From Acinetobacter soli (lineage in GTDB: Bacteria; Pseudomonadota; Gammaproteobacteria; Pseudomonadales; Moraxellaceae), in NCBI RefSeq assembly GCF_000760595.1, contig NZ_BBNM01000012.1, positions 34,945-98,944 on the forward strand: a stretch of 64,000 nucleotides of DNA, written 5' to 3'. The translations under genes and the position numbers were made by a program. The notes beneath the pieces were generated by a model that did no database searches, was not told the DNA's origin, and saw only the letters and a program-made list of their open reading frames with translations. Of the stretch, positions 8,981-18,937 are shown piece after piece (position 1 is the stretch's first letter; every line of letters starts with the position of its first letter).

Positions 8981-10126
8981 CTATTTAAGTAGTTTCCATT
9001 GACCGTTTTTCACCGTAATCATTACGCGTCCGCGTTGATCAAAACCACTATGATCCATAGCTGTCATAGTGTAGACCCCTTGCGTGGCAGGCAATTCCTT
9101 GGTTTGTTCCAATGCAGTTCTTAAGGCTTGACGAAATTGTGCTGTTCCTGGCTTCGCTTGCTTAAGTGCAATCGGTACGGCTTTATTGAGTAATAGTCCA
9201 GCATCATAAACATTTGCACCAAAGGTGGCTGGAACTACGCCATATAATGCTTTGTAATCGTTAATATATTTCTGTGCAATTTGTTTAGATGGATGATTAT
9301 TTGGTACTTCATTAATCACCAGCATCAGACTTGCTGCTAGAATGGTATTTTCTACCTTCTTGCCCCCAAGCTTTAAAAACTGATCTAAAGCTGCACCATG
9401 TGTCTGATACACTTGCCCGCGGTACCCTCGATCATATAACGCCACTTGTGGCGTAACTGCCGAACTTCCTGGCGCAGCGATTAAAATGGCTTGAGGCTTT
9501 TTCGCAACAAGTTTAAGTGCTTGTCCGGTGAGTGATGTATCCTGACGCTGAAAAGATTCTTTTACTGTCACACTAATGCCATTTTTGGCTGCCAATGTAC
9601 TTATCACACGGCTCCAGTTTTCACCGTATGGGTCGGCTGTGCCAATAAATCCAAGGGTTTTAATTTTTCGTTTGACCATATCTTGCACCAAAGCTTGTGC
9701 AATCAAATCATCATTTTGCGTGGTTTTAAACACCCATTTACGCTGTGCATCCATTGGAACCACAACACCTGATGTACCCACAGGTGCCAAAAGTGGAACC
9801 CCTGCTTTGGCAATAATTCCCAAAGCTGCCATTGCATTTGGAGAACCTGACGGCCCAATAATGGCATCGACATTATTCTCCTTAATCAGTTTATTCATTG
9901 CCTTGACAGTCGCTGTGGGATCACTGCCATCATCGAGTGAGATATAGCGAACATTTTCCGTACCAATTTTTTTGGGTAACAGTGCAATCGTATTACGCTG
10001 TGGAATACCCACCATGGCAACGGGCCCACTTGATGATGTCACAACACCTACGGTTATGTCGGCATGTACCATTGGTATAGCTGCACTTATGACTGCCGTG
10101 AAGCTCATAATTTTGGTTAACTTCAT
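8981..10126 (-). CDS. Periplasmic substrate-binding protein of the ABC transporter (LivK-like)
   Basis: A 381-residue type I periplasmic binding protein. Residues 1-28 form a signal peptide ending at MVHA before DITVGV; then come STSSGPVAMVG-like and GPSGSPNAMAALGI segments typical of amino-acid/amide/aromatic binders. ATG 10126 is preceded by GGAGAAGG, which decides the start against the longer frame from 10144. It is first in the transporter operon. Family relatives bind branched amino acids, amides, urea and aromatic acids; with the iac genes as neighbours an indolic or aryl acid is the likeliest ligand, but this is inference. Confidence 0.92.
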   Translation of the reverse strand: MKLTKIMSFTAVISAAIPMVHADITVGVVTSSSGPVAMVGIPQRNTIALLPKKIGTENVRYISLDDGSDPTATVKAMNKLIKENNVDAIIGPSGSPNAMAALGIIAKAGVPLLAPVGTSGVVVPMDAQRKWVFKTTQNDDLIAQALVQDMVKRKIKTLGFIGTADPYGENWSRVISTLAAKNGISVTVKESFQRQDTSLTGQALKLVAKKPQAILIAAPGSSAVTPQVALYDRGYRGQVYQTHGAALDQFLKLGGKKVENTILAASLMLVINEVPNNHPSKQIAQKYINDYKALYGVVPATFGANVYDAGLLLNKAVPIALKQAKPGTAQFRQALRTALEQTKELPATQGVYTMTAMDHSGFDQRGRVMITVKNGQWKLLK

Positions 10127-10571
10127 TTCAAACCTTCTCCTCATCAGTTTGACCCTAGATATTAAAAATTAATTGAAATATCTAAGATATTACATTTATT
10201 AATTAAGCAGCTTTCATGCCACTTTTAACCAAAAAATTAAATTTATTATTTAATATTTATCATATACTTAAAATATCATAAATTTTCAAAAACAGCATAC
10301 CAATAAAGTATATTTTTCAACTATTTTTATGCACTAAATTATTACACTTTTATTGTAAAAAGCACCATTTTAATGACTATTTTTTCATCAAAAAACCGCA
10401 TCATCTTGTTGTTCTTTAGCAAGAAAAATTAAAATCTCCTCTTCTGATTAAGTATTCATTTGTTTGAAAGAATCAACCAATAATGATTAATTTATCATCA
10501 TAAAAAAACGCAAATGATAAATTCGTCATTTGCGTTGCTGCTTAAATGTAACCTGACATGTAGTTGCTGAT
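10127..10571. other. Gene-free stretch between livK-like gene and porin gene
   Basis: This stretch of 445 very AT-rich bases has no convincing gene. It should hold the promoter of the transporter operon (minus strand). It also contains a TGCACTAAATTATTA element at 10330-10344, related to elements upstream of iacH and the porin, a further GCACCATTTTAATGA at 10362-10376, and the porin terminator at 10507-10536. Confidence 0.6.
10507..10536 (-). terminator. Rho-independent terminator after the OprD-type porin
   Basis: AACGCAAATGA (10507-10517) pairs perfectly with TCATTTGCGTT (10526-10536) around an 8-base loop. On the minus strand the stem runs into seven T, 36 bases after the porin stop. Confidence 0.85.
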
Positions 10572-11828
10572 TTAAAATTGATAACTATAAGTTGCGATGA
10601 AGCGTGTTTCGTTATAGTCGGTACCTCTTGAGTATGCCGTACCGTATTTTAAATCTGTGCGAATATGCATCACCTCCAGCCCAATCCCCTTAAATTGCCC
10701 AGTGGGTACAATATATTTTAGTGAAATACTTTTTTCTGTCTCCTTGTTATCTTTGAAACCTTCTCGAGTAATACCGCTACCGTGTAAATAGCGCAATGTA
10801 CTTTTTAAACCCGGCATGCCAAGCCCTGCAAAGTCATAACGATATAAGACATGCCACGTGAGTTCATTGGGTTTGACAAAGCCTAGATTTGACCATGCGT
10901 GTAGATATGGCTGAGGTACATAGCCTGCTAGCGTTGGAAATGTTGAAGCACCGTCATTTTTACGGACGCCGCTCATTAGCGTATGATTTCCATCCTGAAG
11001 CGTTGTCATTACTCCATAAGCCTGATTATCTATTGTTCCATATAGGGCTTGACCATCTTCAGTGTTATGAAAGTAACGAGCATCCACCTTAATCTTGGTT
11101 GAACCAACGTGAGTAGAATAGGCAAAGTTTAGATATTGTTGACGGTAGATATCTTCAAGTTGTCCCCACCAATACGATGCAGTCCAATGTGTATTGAACA
11201 TATAATCTAAACCAATAAGATTTAATCCATCACTCTCGTAACGCGGTGCATTCGGTCTAAACAAGCTCAACTTGCGAAAATGATCATCATTTCTGGCATT
11301 AATTCGAGTAACACGGCCAGCTGTAATTTTAAGCTTTTCAAGTTCTGAACTTTCGAGCATTGCACCTGAATATGTAGTTAAGAGCTGTCTTGAATCATCG
11401 ATATACACAATAGGGTTCTTTAGAAGTAATTCGCCTATTTTTAGTTCAGTTTTATTGTATTTCAGTTTAAGCGTTGCGCCAAACTTTGCATAATCTCGAT
11501 TTTGTCGACCTGTATCCAGATCATAAGGAATGATTGTATCGGCACGTGATACATTATGGTTATTCAAACGTAGTGCGTATTGTGCACTTGCATCGACGCC
11601 CAATTGAATTGGTGTATTTGTATAACCAGACTCATAACGCCCCATAAATGCTTGTGACCAACTACCAATATTTTCAGTTTCGACATCCTTAAACTCACGC
11701 TCTATATAAAAGTTACGCAGATCAACTGAAAGTTTTTGATCTTTAAAAAAATCTGCATAGGCAACACTTAAAGAGCATGTACTTATAAAAAACATGCTCA
11801 CACATCTAAAATTAAAATACTGATTCAC
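10572..11828 (-). CDS. OprD-family outer-membrane porin beside the iac genes
   Basis: A 418-residue porin with an N-terminal signal peptide (cleavage near AYADFFKD) and the OprD-type opening LSVDLRNFYIEREF. This is shared in pattern with the hydroxycinnamate porin at 44155 (ELTTRNFYFDRDY). It ends in an aromatic residue (YSYQF), the usual beta-barrel assembly signal. OprD-family channels admit specific aromatic and amino acids. Its position between the ABC transporter and iacG suggests it is the outer-membrane entry for the same substrate. It has its own terminator and a separate upstream region, so it is probably a single-gene transcript. Confidence 0.88.
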   Translation of the reverse strand: MNQYFNFRCVSMFFISTCSLSVAYADFFKDQKLSVDLRNFYIEREFKDVETENIGSWSQAFMGRYESGYTNTPIQLGVDASAQYALRLNNHNVSRADTIIPYDLDTGRQNRDYAKFGATLKLKYNKTELKIGELLLKNPIVYIDDSRQLLTTYSGAMLESSELEKLKITAGRVTRINARNDDHFRKLSLFRPNAPRYESDGLNLIGLDYMFNTHWTASYWWGQLEDIYRQQYLNFAYSTHVGSTKIKVDARYFHNTEDGQALYGTIDNQAYGVMTTLQDGNHTLMSGVRKNDGASTFPTLAGYVPQPYLHAWSNLGFVKPNELTWHVLYRYDFAGLGMPGLKSTLRYLHGSGITREGFKDNKETEKSISLKYIVPTGQFKGIGLEVMHIRTDLKYGTAYSRGTDYNETRFIATYSYQF

Positions 11829-12309
11829 TTAACACCCCAATAAAAAGGAACTATTTTTGTATAAAAAATATCCTTTTTATTGATTGAAAAGTCAATTTTT
11901 GAGATGCACCATTAAAGTCCAAAATTTAACTTAAATTTTTTTAAATTCAACATTTTCACCATCTTGATTCACTTTCAGCGACCAAAAAAGAAATGATCAT
12001 TTAAAACCTGTAAAAAAACTGAATTTTCAACTAATTTACGACTAATAAATCATGTTTTAGACATTTCTTGTTTCAAACAAGTTATTAATTTATTAGTAAT
12101 GCACTATTTTGATAATTGATTTTTTAAATAATTTTAATTTTTAATCTTATTAATTTAAATTACATTATAAAAAAGTTAGATTTTATAAATTTTTAAAAGA
12201 TTACAGACAAAAAAAATATAGAATTGATTCAATCAATCTATATAGTTGCTTTAATAAAATTTTAAAGTTTGGCATTCAATATTTAAATAAGAATGCCAAA
12301 AATGATACT
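11829..12309. other. Gene-free stretch between porin and iacG
   Basis: These 481 bases are extremely AT-rich with no supported gene. They carry the presumed porin promoter (minus strand), the element TGCACTATTTTGATA at 12100-12114 that matches 14 of 15 bases of an element upstream of iacH, and the hairpin that follows iacG at 12268-12300. Confidence 0.6.
12268..12300 (-). terminator. Hairpin after iacG, end of iac operon
   Basis: TTTGGCATTC (12268-12277) and GAATGCCAAA (12291-12300) form a perfect 10-bp stem around 13 bases, just after the iacG stop. The following minus-strand bases are AT-rich but lack a pure T-run, so termination is likely but not certain. Confidence 0.6.
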
Positions 12310-13287
<978 letters not shown>

Positions 13288-13310
13288 TTATTTTTTAAAT
13301 CTCATCTGAT

Positions 13311-14267
13311 CTAGATATCCAAGACCAGTCGGGCCGATTTGGCGCGCGAGCAACACACCAGAATCTGCTCGTTATCGGCTTTTTCTTCATCGGTAAAATA
13401 TACATCCCGATGATCTGGCTCACCCTCAAGCACATCACACATACACGTTCCGCATACACCTTGTTCACAAGACATTTCAATACAAATTCCTTCACGCGCC
13501 AAGGCAGACAAAATGGTTTCTTCTGCATGCACGCGAATGGTTTTACCGGAGCGCTTGGCGACCACATCAAAAGCATCGCCGCTCAGATCAGCTTCAACCT
13601 GAAAATATTCTTTGTGAACCTGCTGATCTGGAAGCTTATGAGCTTTGGCTAAATTAATTACCCAGTCCATGAATCCATTTGGGCCACAGGTATAAATATG
13701 TGTATCTTCCAGAAGATGCTGCATAAATTGTTCAAAAAATTCCCGGTGATTTGCACCCTGATCTTTAAAATGAAAGGTGGTGTAGCTGGCCAGTGGTCCG
13801 TGTTTAAGCTCATCCACAAATGCGCTACTGTGTTCACTTTTAGCACAGTAATGCAGCTCAAATGATGCATTTTCTTGGTGTAACGCATACGCCATCGCAA
13901 TTAACGGCGTAATACCGATTCCACCCCCAACCAAGATGCTGTGGCGTGCTTTGTGCAATGGAAATAAATTTTTAGGTTGACTGACCTTTAACTGCATGCC
14001 AGTTTGAATCTCATGATATGCTGAACGCGATCCACCACGTGAGTCGGGATCATTTAATATACCTATTCGAAAAATCCCTTCTTGCTGTGGGTTTTGACAT
14101 AAAGAATACTGACGAATCAGACCATTTGGCAGATGTAAATCGACATGCGCACCCGCCTCTACACAAGGTAAGCAAATACCCTTTCGTCCTGATTCAAGTT
14201 CAAGCACGACTACATTTTCACCTTGAATCTGACGATTTTTTACAATTACATCATAAAGTTCAGTCAT
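13311..14267 (-). CDS. iacF: IacF, ferredoxin reductase of the Rieske oxygenase
   Basis: A 318-residue phthalate-dioxygenase-reductase type protein. Flavin-binding region RQYSLCQNPQ near residue 53, NAD-binding GGGIGITPLIAMA near residue 112, and a C-terminal plant-type 2Fe-2S domain with CEQGVCGTCMC plus a fourth Cys (LVCCSRA). It passes electrons from NAD(P)H to the IacC/IacD dioxygenase. It lies between iacE and iacG in the order known from Acinetobacter iac loci. Confidence 0.9.
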   Translation of the reverse strand: MTELYDVIVKNRQIQGENVVVLELESGRKGICLPCVEAGAHVDLHLPNGLIRQYSLCQNPQQEGIFRIGILNDPDSRGGSRSAYHEIQTGMQLKVSQPKNLFPLHKARHSILVGGGIGITPLIAMAYALHQENASFELHYCAKSEHSSAFVDELKHGPLASYTTFHFKDQGANHREFFEQFMQHLLEDTHIYTCGPNGFMDWVINLAKAHKLPDQQVHKEYFQVEADLSGDAFDVVAKRSGKTIRVHAEETILSALAREGICIEMSCEQGVCGTCMCDVLEGEPDHRDVYFTDEEKADNEQILVCCSRAKSARLVLDI

Positions 14268-14303
14268 TGCTGCCTCACTGATTATGTTGATGTTTTATGC
14301 GGT

Positions 14304-15041
14304 TTAGCGCATGAACAAGCCACCATTAATGTCCCATGTGGCACCCGTTACAAAACCAGCATTTGGACTGGCCAAAAGCGCGCATGTTTGAGCAATAAAC
14401 TCCATATTGCCTAAAGCCTTGACTGGAATATTGTCGATAAATTGATTTATTTTCGCTGTTGGAACCACGCTATGAACCATTGGGGACTCTAACGGGCCGG
14501 GTGCAATCGCGTTTACCGTCACACCCGAGGCTGCAAACTCTTTGGCAAAAATCTTGCTTAAAGTCACAATTGCGCCTTTAGATGCGGCATAGTGAGCACC
14601 TGTTGCGGTTCCTCCATTTTGACCTGCAAGAGACGCAATATTAACGATTCGACCAAAGCCTTTATTGGCCATATACTTGCCAATCAACTGACATGCCTGA
14701 AAGGTTCCTCGTTGATTGACTTGTGTAATCTGATCAAAATCATCTGCGGTGATTTCAAGCACAGGCGTTGCCTTGGTCATGGTGGCATTGTTGATCAGTA
14801 CATCTAAGCCATTAAATTGTTGATCAATCCATGTAATAGCCGCTTTAAAATCTTGCTCTTTTGAAATATCTAGCTTGAGCGGATACAGATTTTGAGCATA
14901 AGCGCTTAAACTTACGGCCTGCTGTGCTTTTTTCAACGTACTGGCAGATAAAATGACCTGATGCCCCAACTGCGCAAAATGCTCTGCAATTACATAACCA
15001 AGCCCTGAGGATGCTCCGGTCACCAATACAACTTGCTGCAT
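14304..15041 (-). CDS. iacE: IacE, short-chain dehydrogenase/reductase
   Basis: A 245-residue classical SDR: cofactor motif TGASSGLG (residues 8-15), NNAT, catalytic Ser in the INIAS-type segment, and YAASKG active site. In the iac pathway it acts on the oxidised indole-acetate intermediate on the way to dioxindole-3-acetate. AGGAGA precedes the start, 11 bases after iacD. Confidence 0.88.
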   Translation of the reverse strand: MQQVVLVTGASSGLGYVIAEHFAQLGHQVILSASTLKKAQQAVSLSAYAQNLYPLKLDISKEQDFKAAITWIDQQFNGLDVLINNATMTKATPVLEITADDFDQITQVNQRGTFQACQLIGKYMANKGFGRIVNIASLAGQNGGTATGAHYAASKGAIVTLSKIFAKEFAASGVTVNAIAPGPLESPMVHSVVPTAKINQFIDNIPVKALGNMEFIAQTCALLASPNAGFVTGATWDINGGLFMR

Positions 15042-15052
15042 ACCCAGATCTC

Positions 15053-15538
15053 CTACAAGATGTAACTAATACCTGAGAGCGTATCGGTTGAGTTGACCAG
15101 ATTGACGATCTTTCGCTGAATTTTAAGATGGCCTTCGTTTTGGCGTACCAAGTGATAGGTAATATCGGCGGTGTAGTGCTTTAAAGCTTCTTTACGAAAT
15201 TCACGCAGGTTTTGTGCGCAGCGTAATACAATTTGATTGTCTTTATCTTCAATCACTCGCACCCGTGAAATACTGCGCACGGTATTGGCTTTCGGAGACG
15301 TCGAAATCGCTTCGCCATTTTCAAGCCGTTCAACCCGGAGCTTACGCATATGATGATCGTCATAAGCATAGTTCAGATGATTTTCGTAGTCGGTGAGTTT
15401 CGGATCGATAGGAATAATATAGGTTCCTTTTTCTTCCCAAAGCGATAACCAGTCACGGTATTCGGCGTGATCGAGCATATCGGCTTCTGCCCAGATAAAA
15501 GCGGTCACTTCATTCAGTACATTTAAATTTATATTCAT
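15053..15538 (-). CDS. iacD: IacD, small subunit of Rieske oxygenase
   Basis: A 161-residue beta subunit of a ring-hydroxylating dioxygenase (SnoaL/NTF2-like fold), with the family pattern AEYRDWLSLWEEKGTYIIP and DDHHMRKLRVERLE. The start is ATG 15538, with AAGGAGAG upstream; a longer frame from 15574 would overlap iacC. The beta subunit has a structural role in the hexameric enzyme that releases catechol from the indole ring products. Confidence 0.9.
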   Translation of the reverse strand: MNINLNVLNEVTAFIWAEADMLDHAEYRDWLSLWEEKGTYIIPIDPKLTDYENHLNYAYDDHHMRKLRVERLENGEAISTSPKANTVRSISRVRVIEDKDNQIVLRCAQNLREFRKEALKHYTADITYHLVRQNEGHLKIQRKIVNLVNSTDTLSGISYIL

Positions 15539-15549
15539 GCTGCTCTCCT

Positions 15550-16827
15550 TTACGCCGTCATCATCTTTTTCCATTGCTGATACGCAGCACGCATGCCGGT
15601 TTCTGCACTGACATCACTTTTTAAACCATCTTCAGTGGCTACTTCTTCTGGTAAACCACGATTGAGCATAATCCATAGATCCTGACCAGCTTTAGCGCCA
15701 TGCTGAACTCGTTCCCACGCCTCAGAGTCGTCTGGTGTACCAAAGCCAAATGGCCCCTGAAAATGTTCATGCAAGCGCAAACGGTACTGATTGGCAATTT
15801 GCGGACCACCGTCCATAGTAATGACGGCGTGATGAATTTCGGTTTCATCTACAGAAATCGGTTGCATGACACGGAAAAATGCCATGGAGCAAGCGATATT
15901 TGGAAAAAGATTTAAATTGAACCCAGAACCACCTACCGCTCTTACAATACGGCGTACTTCAAGCTCTGCATGGCCTTCATCGCGAAGTGCCTGAGCTAAA
16001 TCTTTAAAACGCTCCTGAATTGGTCGCTCCATCAGTTCTTCATCCAGATCAACCAGCTCTGGAATCATCACCATTACGCTATGGCCATTGCCTAGATCTT
16101 CGACATAACCCGGCTGATCTTCAAAATTAAAGAGCGCTTCGGTTTGCTGATCGACCGAACTTAAGAAAGATTTGTGTACCAAAGGAAAATGGTAGGCATC
16201 TGTGGTGTTTTCTAGCTGGATTTTCCAGTTTCCTGGAAAACGAAAGCGATGCTCACCCAGCACTTTAATTGGATAACCTGCACCTTGTTTCATGAACAGG
16301 TCAATCCATTTTTTTGCAGGCCCTAAAAAGTCACTTAATGGTTCAATATCATCTTTAAAGGTGGCAAAAATCATGCCGTTGTACTCTTCCACCCGAAGAC
16401 GAAATAATGGCAGCTCACTTTTATCCAGACACTCTCCGTAGCTTTCAGGTGATGGTACGCCACGCAACGAACCATCGAGTGCATAACTCCAGCCGTGATA
16501 AGGACAAACAAAACTGTTGGTTTTGCCTTTTTTGTGCTCACATACGGTCGCTGCGCGATGACGACAACGGTTTAGCAACACATGAACATTCTTTTTGCGA
16601 TCGCGTACCACCACCACGGGTTGTTGACCGATATTAATGGTTTTGTAACTCCCGCTTTCCGGAATTTCACTGGCATGCGCCACCCATACCCATGTGCTGT
16701 AGTAGATTTTTTGCATTTCATCGTCAAAAATTTTTGCGTCTGTGTATAACGAGGTATGTGCGCGGTCTGTCTGAACCAGATGGGCGTAATCGGTTTCATC
16801 CGGTCGCATTGGAATTAAACTGTTCAT
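15550..16827 (-). CDS. iacC: IacC, Rieske dioxygenase large subunit
   Basis: A 425-residue alpha subunit. The Rieske cluster ligands are Cys88/His90 (CRH) and Cys108/His111 (CPYH); the mononuclear iron site is in ENTTDAYHFPLVHKS (D..H....H pattern, about residues 211-224). In characterised iac systems IacCD converts dioxindole-3-acetate to catechol. AAGGAAT precedes the start. All expected metal ligands are present, so it should be active. Confidence 0.92.
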   Translation of the reverse strand: MNSLIPMRPDETDYAHLVQTDRAHTSLYTDAKIFDDEMQKIYYSTWVWVAHASEIPESGSYKTINIGQQPVVVVRDRKKNVHVLLNRCRHRAATVCEHKKGKTNSFVCPYHGWSYALDGSLRGVPSPESYGECLDKSELPLFRLRVEEYNGMIFATFKDDIEPLSDFLGPAKKWIDLFMKQGAGYPIKVLGEHRFRFPGNWKIQLENTTDAYHFPLVHKSFLSSVDQQTEALFNFEDQPGYVEDLGNGHSVMVMIPELVDLDEELMERPIQERFKDLAQALRDEGHAELEVRRIVRAVGGSGFNLNLFPNIACSMAFFRVMQPISVDETEIHHAVITMDGGPQIANQYRLRLHEHFQGPFGFGTPDDSEAWERVQHGAKAGQDLWIMLNRGLPEEVATEDGLKSDVSAETGMRAAYQQWKKMMTA

Positions 16828-16829
16828 AC

Positions 16830-17372
16830 TTATTCCTTTAAACTCTCTATTGTTTGGCTTGCCGTTTCGGGTACAGGTAGTTGATCTTCACTATCCCAAT
16901 ACGCAACTGGCCGGCTAAAAATATTTTGCGTTTGAAAATGGCTGATTTTCCAGCACCCCACAGGGTCACGTTTAAATTGAACGGTCAGCTTTGCGGCATT
17001 TAAATGTGCTTTTCCATCTCGAAAAGTCGATGTTTGTAACATCATCCAGCGCCCTGTGGCGCAATCTTGATCGACCTCAATTTGTTCCGAGTTCACAAAA
17101 TGAGCATTCATCAAAAAATGTGAGTTGTGTTGAGTGTATTTTGCAAACATATTTGCAATTGCTTCGCTTCCTCGATACTGACCAAAGGTATTTTGATAAC
17201 GCTGACCAATACCTTCCCAGATCGCATCTTGATCAAACAATGCCATTAATAATTGAAGATCTGTATCTGCATCTAAACCATCGCAAAGCTCCATATAACG
17301 ATGCAAGATATGGCGCACTGTATTGATGGCTTCTAGCTGATCAAGACGCTCAAGAATGTGATGTTCAATCAT
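16830..17372 (-). CDS. iacI: IacI, SnoaL/NTF2-like protein
   Basis: A 180-residue protein of the SnoaL-like (cystatin-barrel) type: HRYMELCDGLDADTDLQLLMALFDQDAIWEG and a later RWMMLQTSTF. The fold is shared with small dioxygenase subunits and with polyketide cyclases. Its place between iacB and iacC is characteristic of Acinetobacter iac loci (HABICDEFG). Its chemistry is not established; it could be an isomerase/hydratase-like helper. It ends two bases before the iacC start. Confidence 0.85.
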   Translation of the reverse strand: MIEHHILERLDQLEAINTVRHILHRYMELCDGLDADTDLQLLMALFDQDAIWEGIGQRYQNTFGQYRGSEAIANMFAKYTQHNSHFLMNAHFVNSEQIEVDQDCATGRWMMLQTSTFRDGKAHLNAAKLTVQFKRDPVGCWKISHFQTQNIFSRPVAYWDSEDQLPVPETASQTIESLKE

Positions 17373-17386
17373 GATGTGCTCTCTGA

Positions 17387-17746
17387 TCAGTGCTGAATAA
17401 TCAATTCACGCCCTACACGCGCTTCAACTTTGCAGTATTTCCACAGTTTGTACGGGCCGTCTCCCACCATGGTGGTTCGAAACAGATTACATGCGGCATG
17501 AACGGTTTCAATATCTGGTACATCTGCCAGCAGATAGGTTGTCCATGGCCAACCTGAACTTGGCCCAACCATACTTTGGTCATCATCAAGATTACCCAAC
17601 ACCGTTACCCCTGAGAGCGTATGAATTCCATGCCACATTTCACCAAATGCAGCCCATACCGCTTTAGCTTCTGATGGTTCTGCATCGAAGAAGTTCTGGT
17701 TGATCCCCATGCAAAACAAAACACGTAGCGATGATTTTTTTTCCAT
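17387..17746 (-). CDS. iacB: IacB, small protein of unknown function
   Basis: A 119-residue soluble protein with no motif I can assign. It opens LRVLFCMGINQNFFD and has a repeated small alpha/beta character (DIETVHAACNLFRTTM). The size and an aromatic-rich GWPWTTYLLADV segment suggest a dimeric alpha-beta barrel, but this is a guess. It is identified by its fixed position between iacA and iacI. Confidence 0.82.
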   Translation of the reverse strand: MEKKSSLRVLFCMGINQNFFDAEPSEAKAVWAAFGEMWHGIHTLSGVTVLGNLDDDQSMVGPSSGWPWTTYLLADVPDIETVHAACNLFRTTMVGDGPYKLWKYCKVEARVGRELIIQH

Positions 17747-17765
17747 TGTTTTAAGCTCCTAAAAA

Positions 17766-18935
17766 TTACAAATAACCCGGGGTTGGATCTAAACCAAAAC
17801 TCATTGCACCCGCATTGAGTAAGGATGCATCTCCCATAAAGGCATGCTGAGTGACCACGTTGGCATCATTGACAAAACGGCTAAACGGATTGTGGGTATA
17901 AATTGCAGTCATACCTGCCAACATTTGCATAGTGCGTGTCACCTCTGCAGAAATACGGACGGCATGCGTACAAGCCAAACGCATATCGCGAATATGTTCT
18001 GGAGTGGGTGTTTGCCCTGTAATGATCTCACTCCAGACCCGATCCATTGTTTGGTAAAACCATGCTTTCGCAGATTGAAATTCGGCATCGGCCTTAGCAA
18101 ATTCATATTGTGTTACGGGACGCTGTGCGATTTCGGCACCCCCAGTAATTGATGCTTTGCCGGGAGCTAATTGTTTAAATTCGTCTAGCGCTGCCGCTGC
18201 GATACCAATTCCCACCACCGAAAGCACCTGTGTGGCAAAAGAAAGTGATGGATATTTAAAAAAAGGCTCAGGCAATGTAGAAGCAGCACCGCGAATAAAG
18301 GTCCAGTCTTCTTTCACCAGTACATCATTTACAATCAAGTCATGACTGCCGGTACCTTTAAGCCCTACGGTGTCCCATGTCATATCAATTTGTACTTGGT
18401 TCGCCGGAATCACCGCCATCCGTGGCAACTGTGCCACACCCTCATTGCTGCGTGGAGAAATACCCACACCGACTATATCGGCTCCCATGCATCCACTTGA
18501 AAATTTCCAGCGTCCAGTCACCCGTATACCCTCTTGTGTCATTTGAGCGGCTTGGGGTGGGAAAATACCGCCGGCAAACACAACATCAGGCCCATCTTTG
18601 TAAATTTCGTGTAGCGTTGCCTCTGGCAATCCCGCCAAATAGGCAGGACTCATTCCGAAACTCGCTACCCATCCCACCGAGCCATCAGCCATAGCAATAC
18701 GCTCAATGAGTTCACAAAATTCTCGCGGCGAACACTCGTCTCCACCGAAACGTTTGGGTACCAAAGCACGGTACACTCCTAATGCCTTGAGCTTCTCAAT
18801 TACGTCAAGCGACACATAGCCTTGTTCATCGAATTCACCAGTACAGGCACGCTCCCTGATCTCGATGCAAAAATCATCGAGCTGAACATCATGATTGATC
18901 TGGTGGGTTAAACTCATTCGAGATAATCCATTCAT
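17766..18935 (-). CDS. iacA: IacA, flavin-dependent indole-3-acetate monooxygenase
   Basis: A 389-residue protein of the acyl-CoA-dehydrogenase-fold monooxygenase group (HpaB/HsaA type), not a true acyl-CoA dehydrogenase. Visible parts are the N-terminal helical domain with VPKRFGGDECSPREFCELIERIA, the central GRWKFSSGCMGAD and WDTVGLKGTGSHDL segments, and a C-terminal helical domain. It begins IAA breakdown by oxidising the indole ring with reduced flavin from IacG. ATG 18935 has AGGAG upstream. It starts two bases after the iacH stop. Confidence 0.9.
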   Translation of the reverse strand: MNGLSRMSLTHQINHDVQLDDFCIEIRERACTGEFDEQGYVSLDVIEKLKALGVYRALVPKRFGGDECSPREFCELIERIAMADGSVGWVASFGMSPAYLAGLPEATLHEIYKDGPDVVFAGGIFPPQAAQMTQEGIRVTGRWKFSSGCMGADIVGVGISPRSNEGVAQLPRMAVIPANQVQIDMTWDTVGLKGTGSHDLIVNDVLVKEDWTFIRGAASTLPEPFFKYPSLSFATQVLSVVGIGIAAAALDEFKQLAPGKASITGGAEIAQRPVTQYEFAKADAEFQSAKAWFYQTMDRVWSEIITGQTPTPEHIRDMRLACTHAVRISAEVTRTMQMLAGMTAIYTHNPFSRFVNDANVVTQHAFMGDASLLNAGAMSFGLDPTPGYL

Positions 18936-18937
18936 TG

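Noticed and set aside
15053..16827. Reading the Rieske genes as benzoate or anthranilate dioxygenase
   Set aside because: The whole neighbourhood (acyl-CoA-dehydrogenase-like monooxygenase, amidase, SnoaL-like and small unknown protein, in this order) matches iac, not ben or ant.
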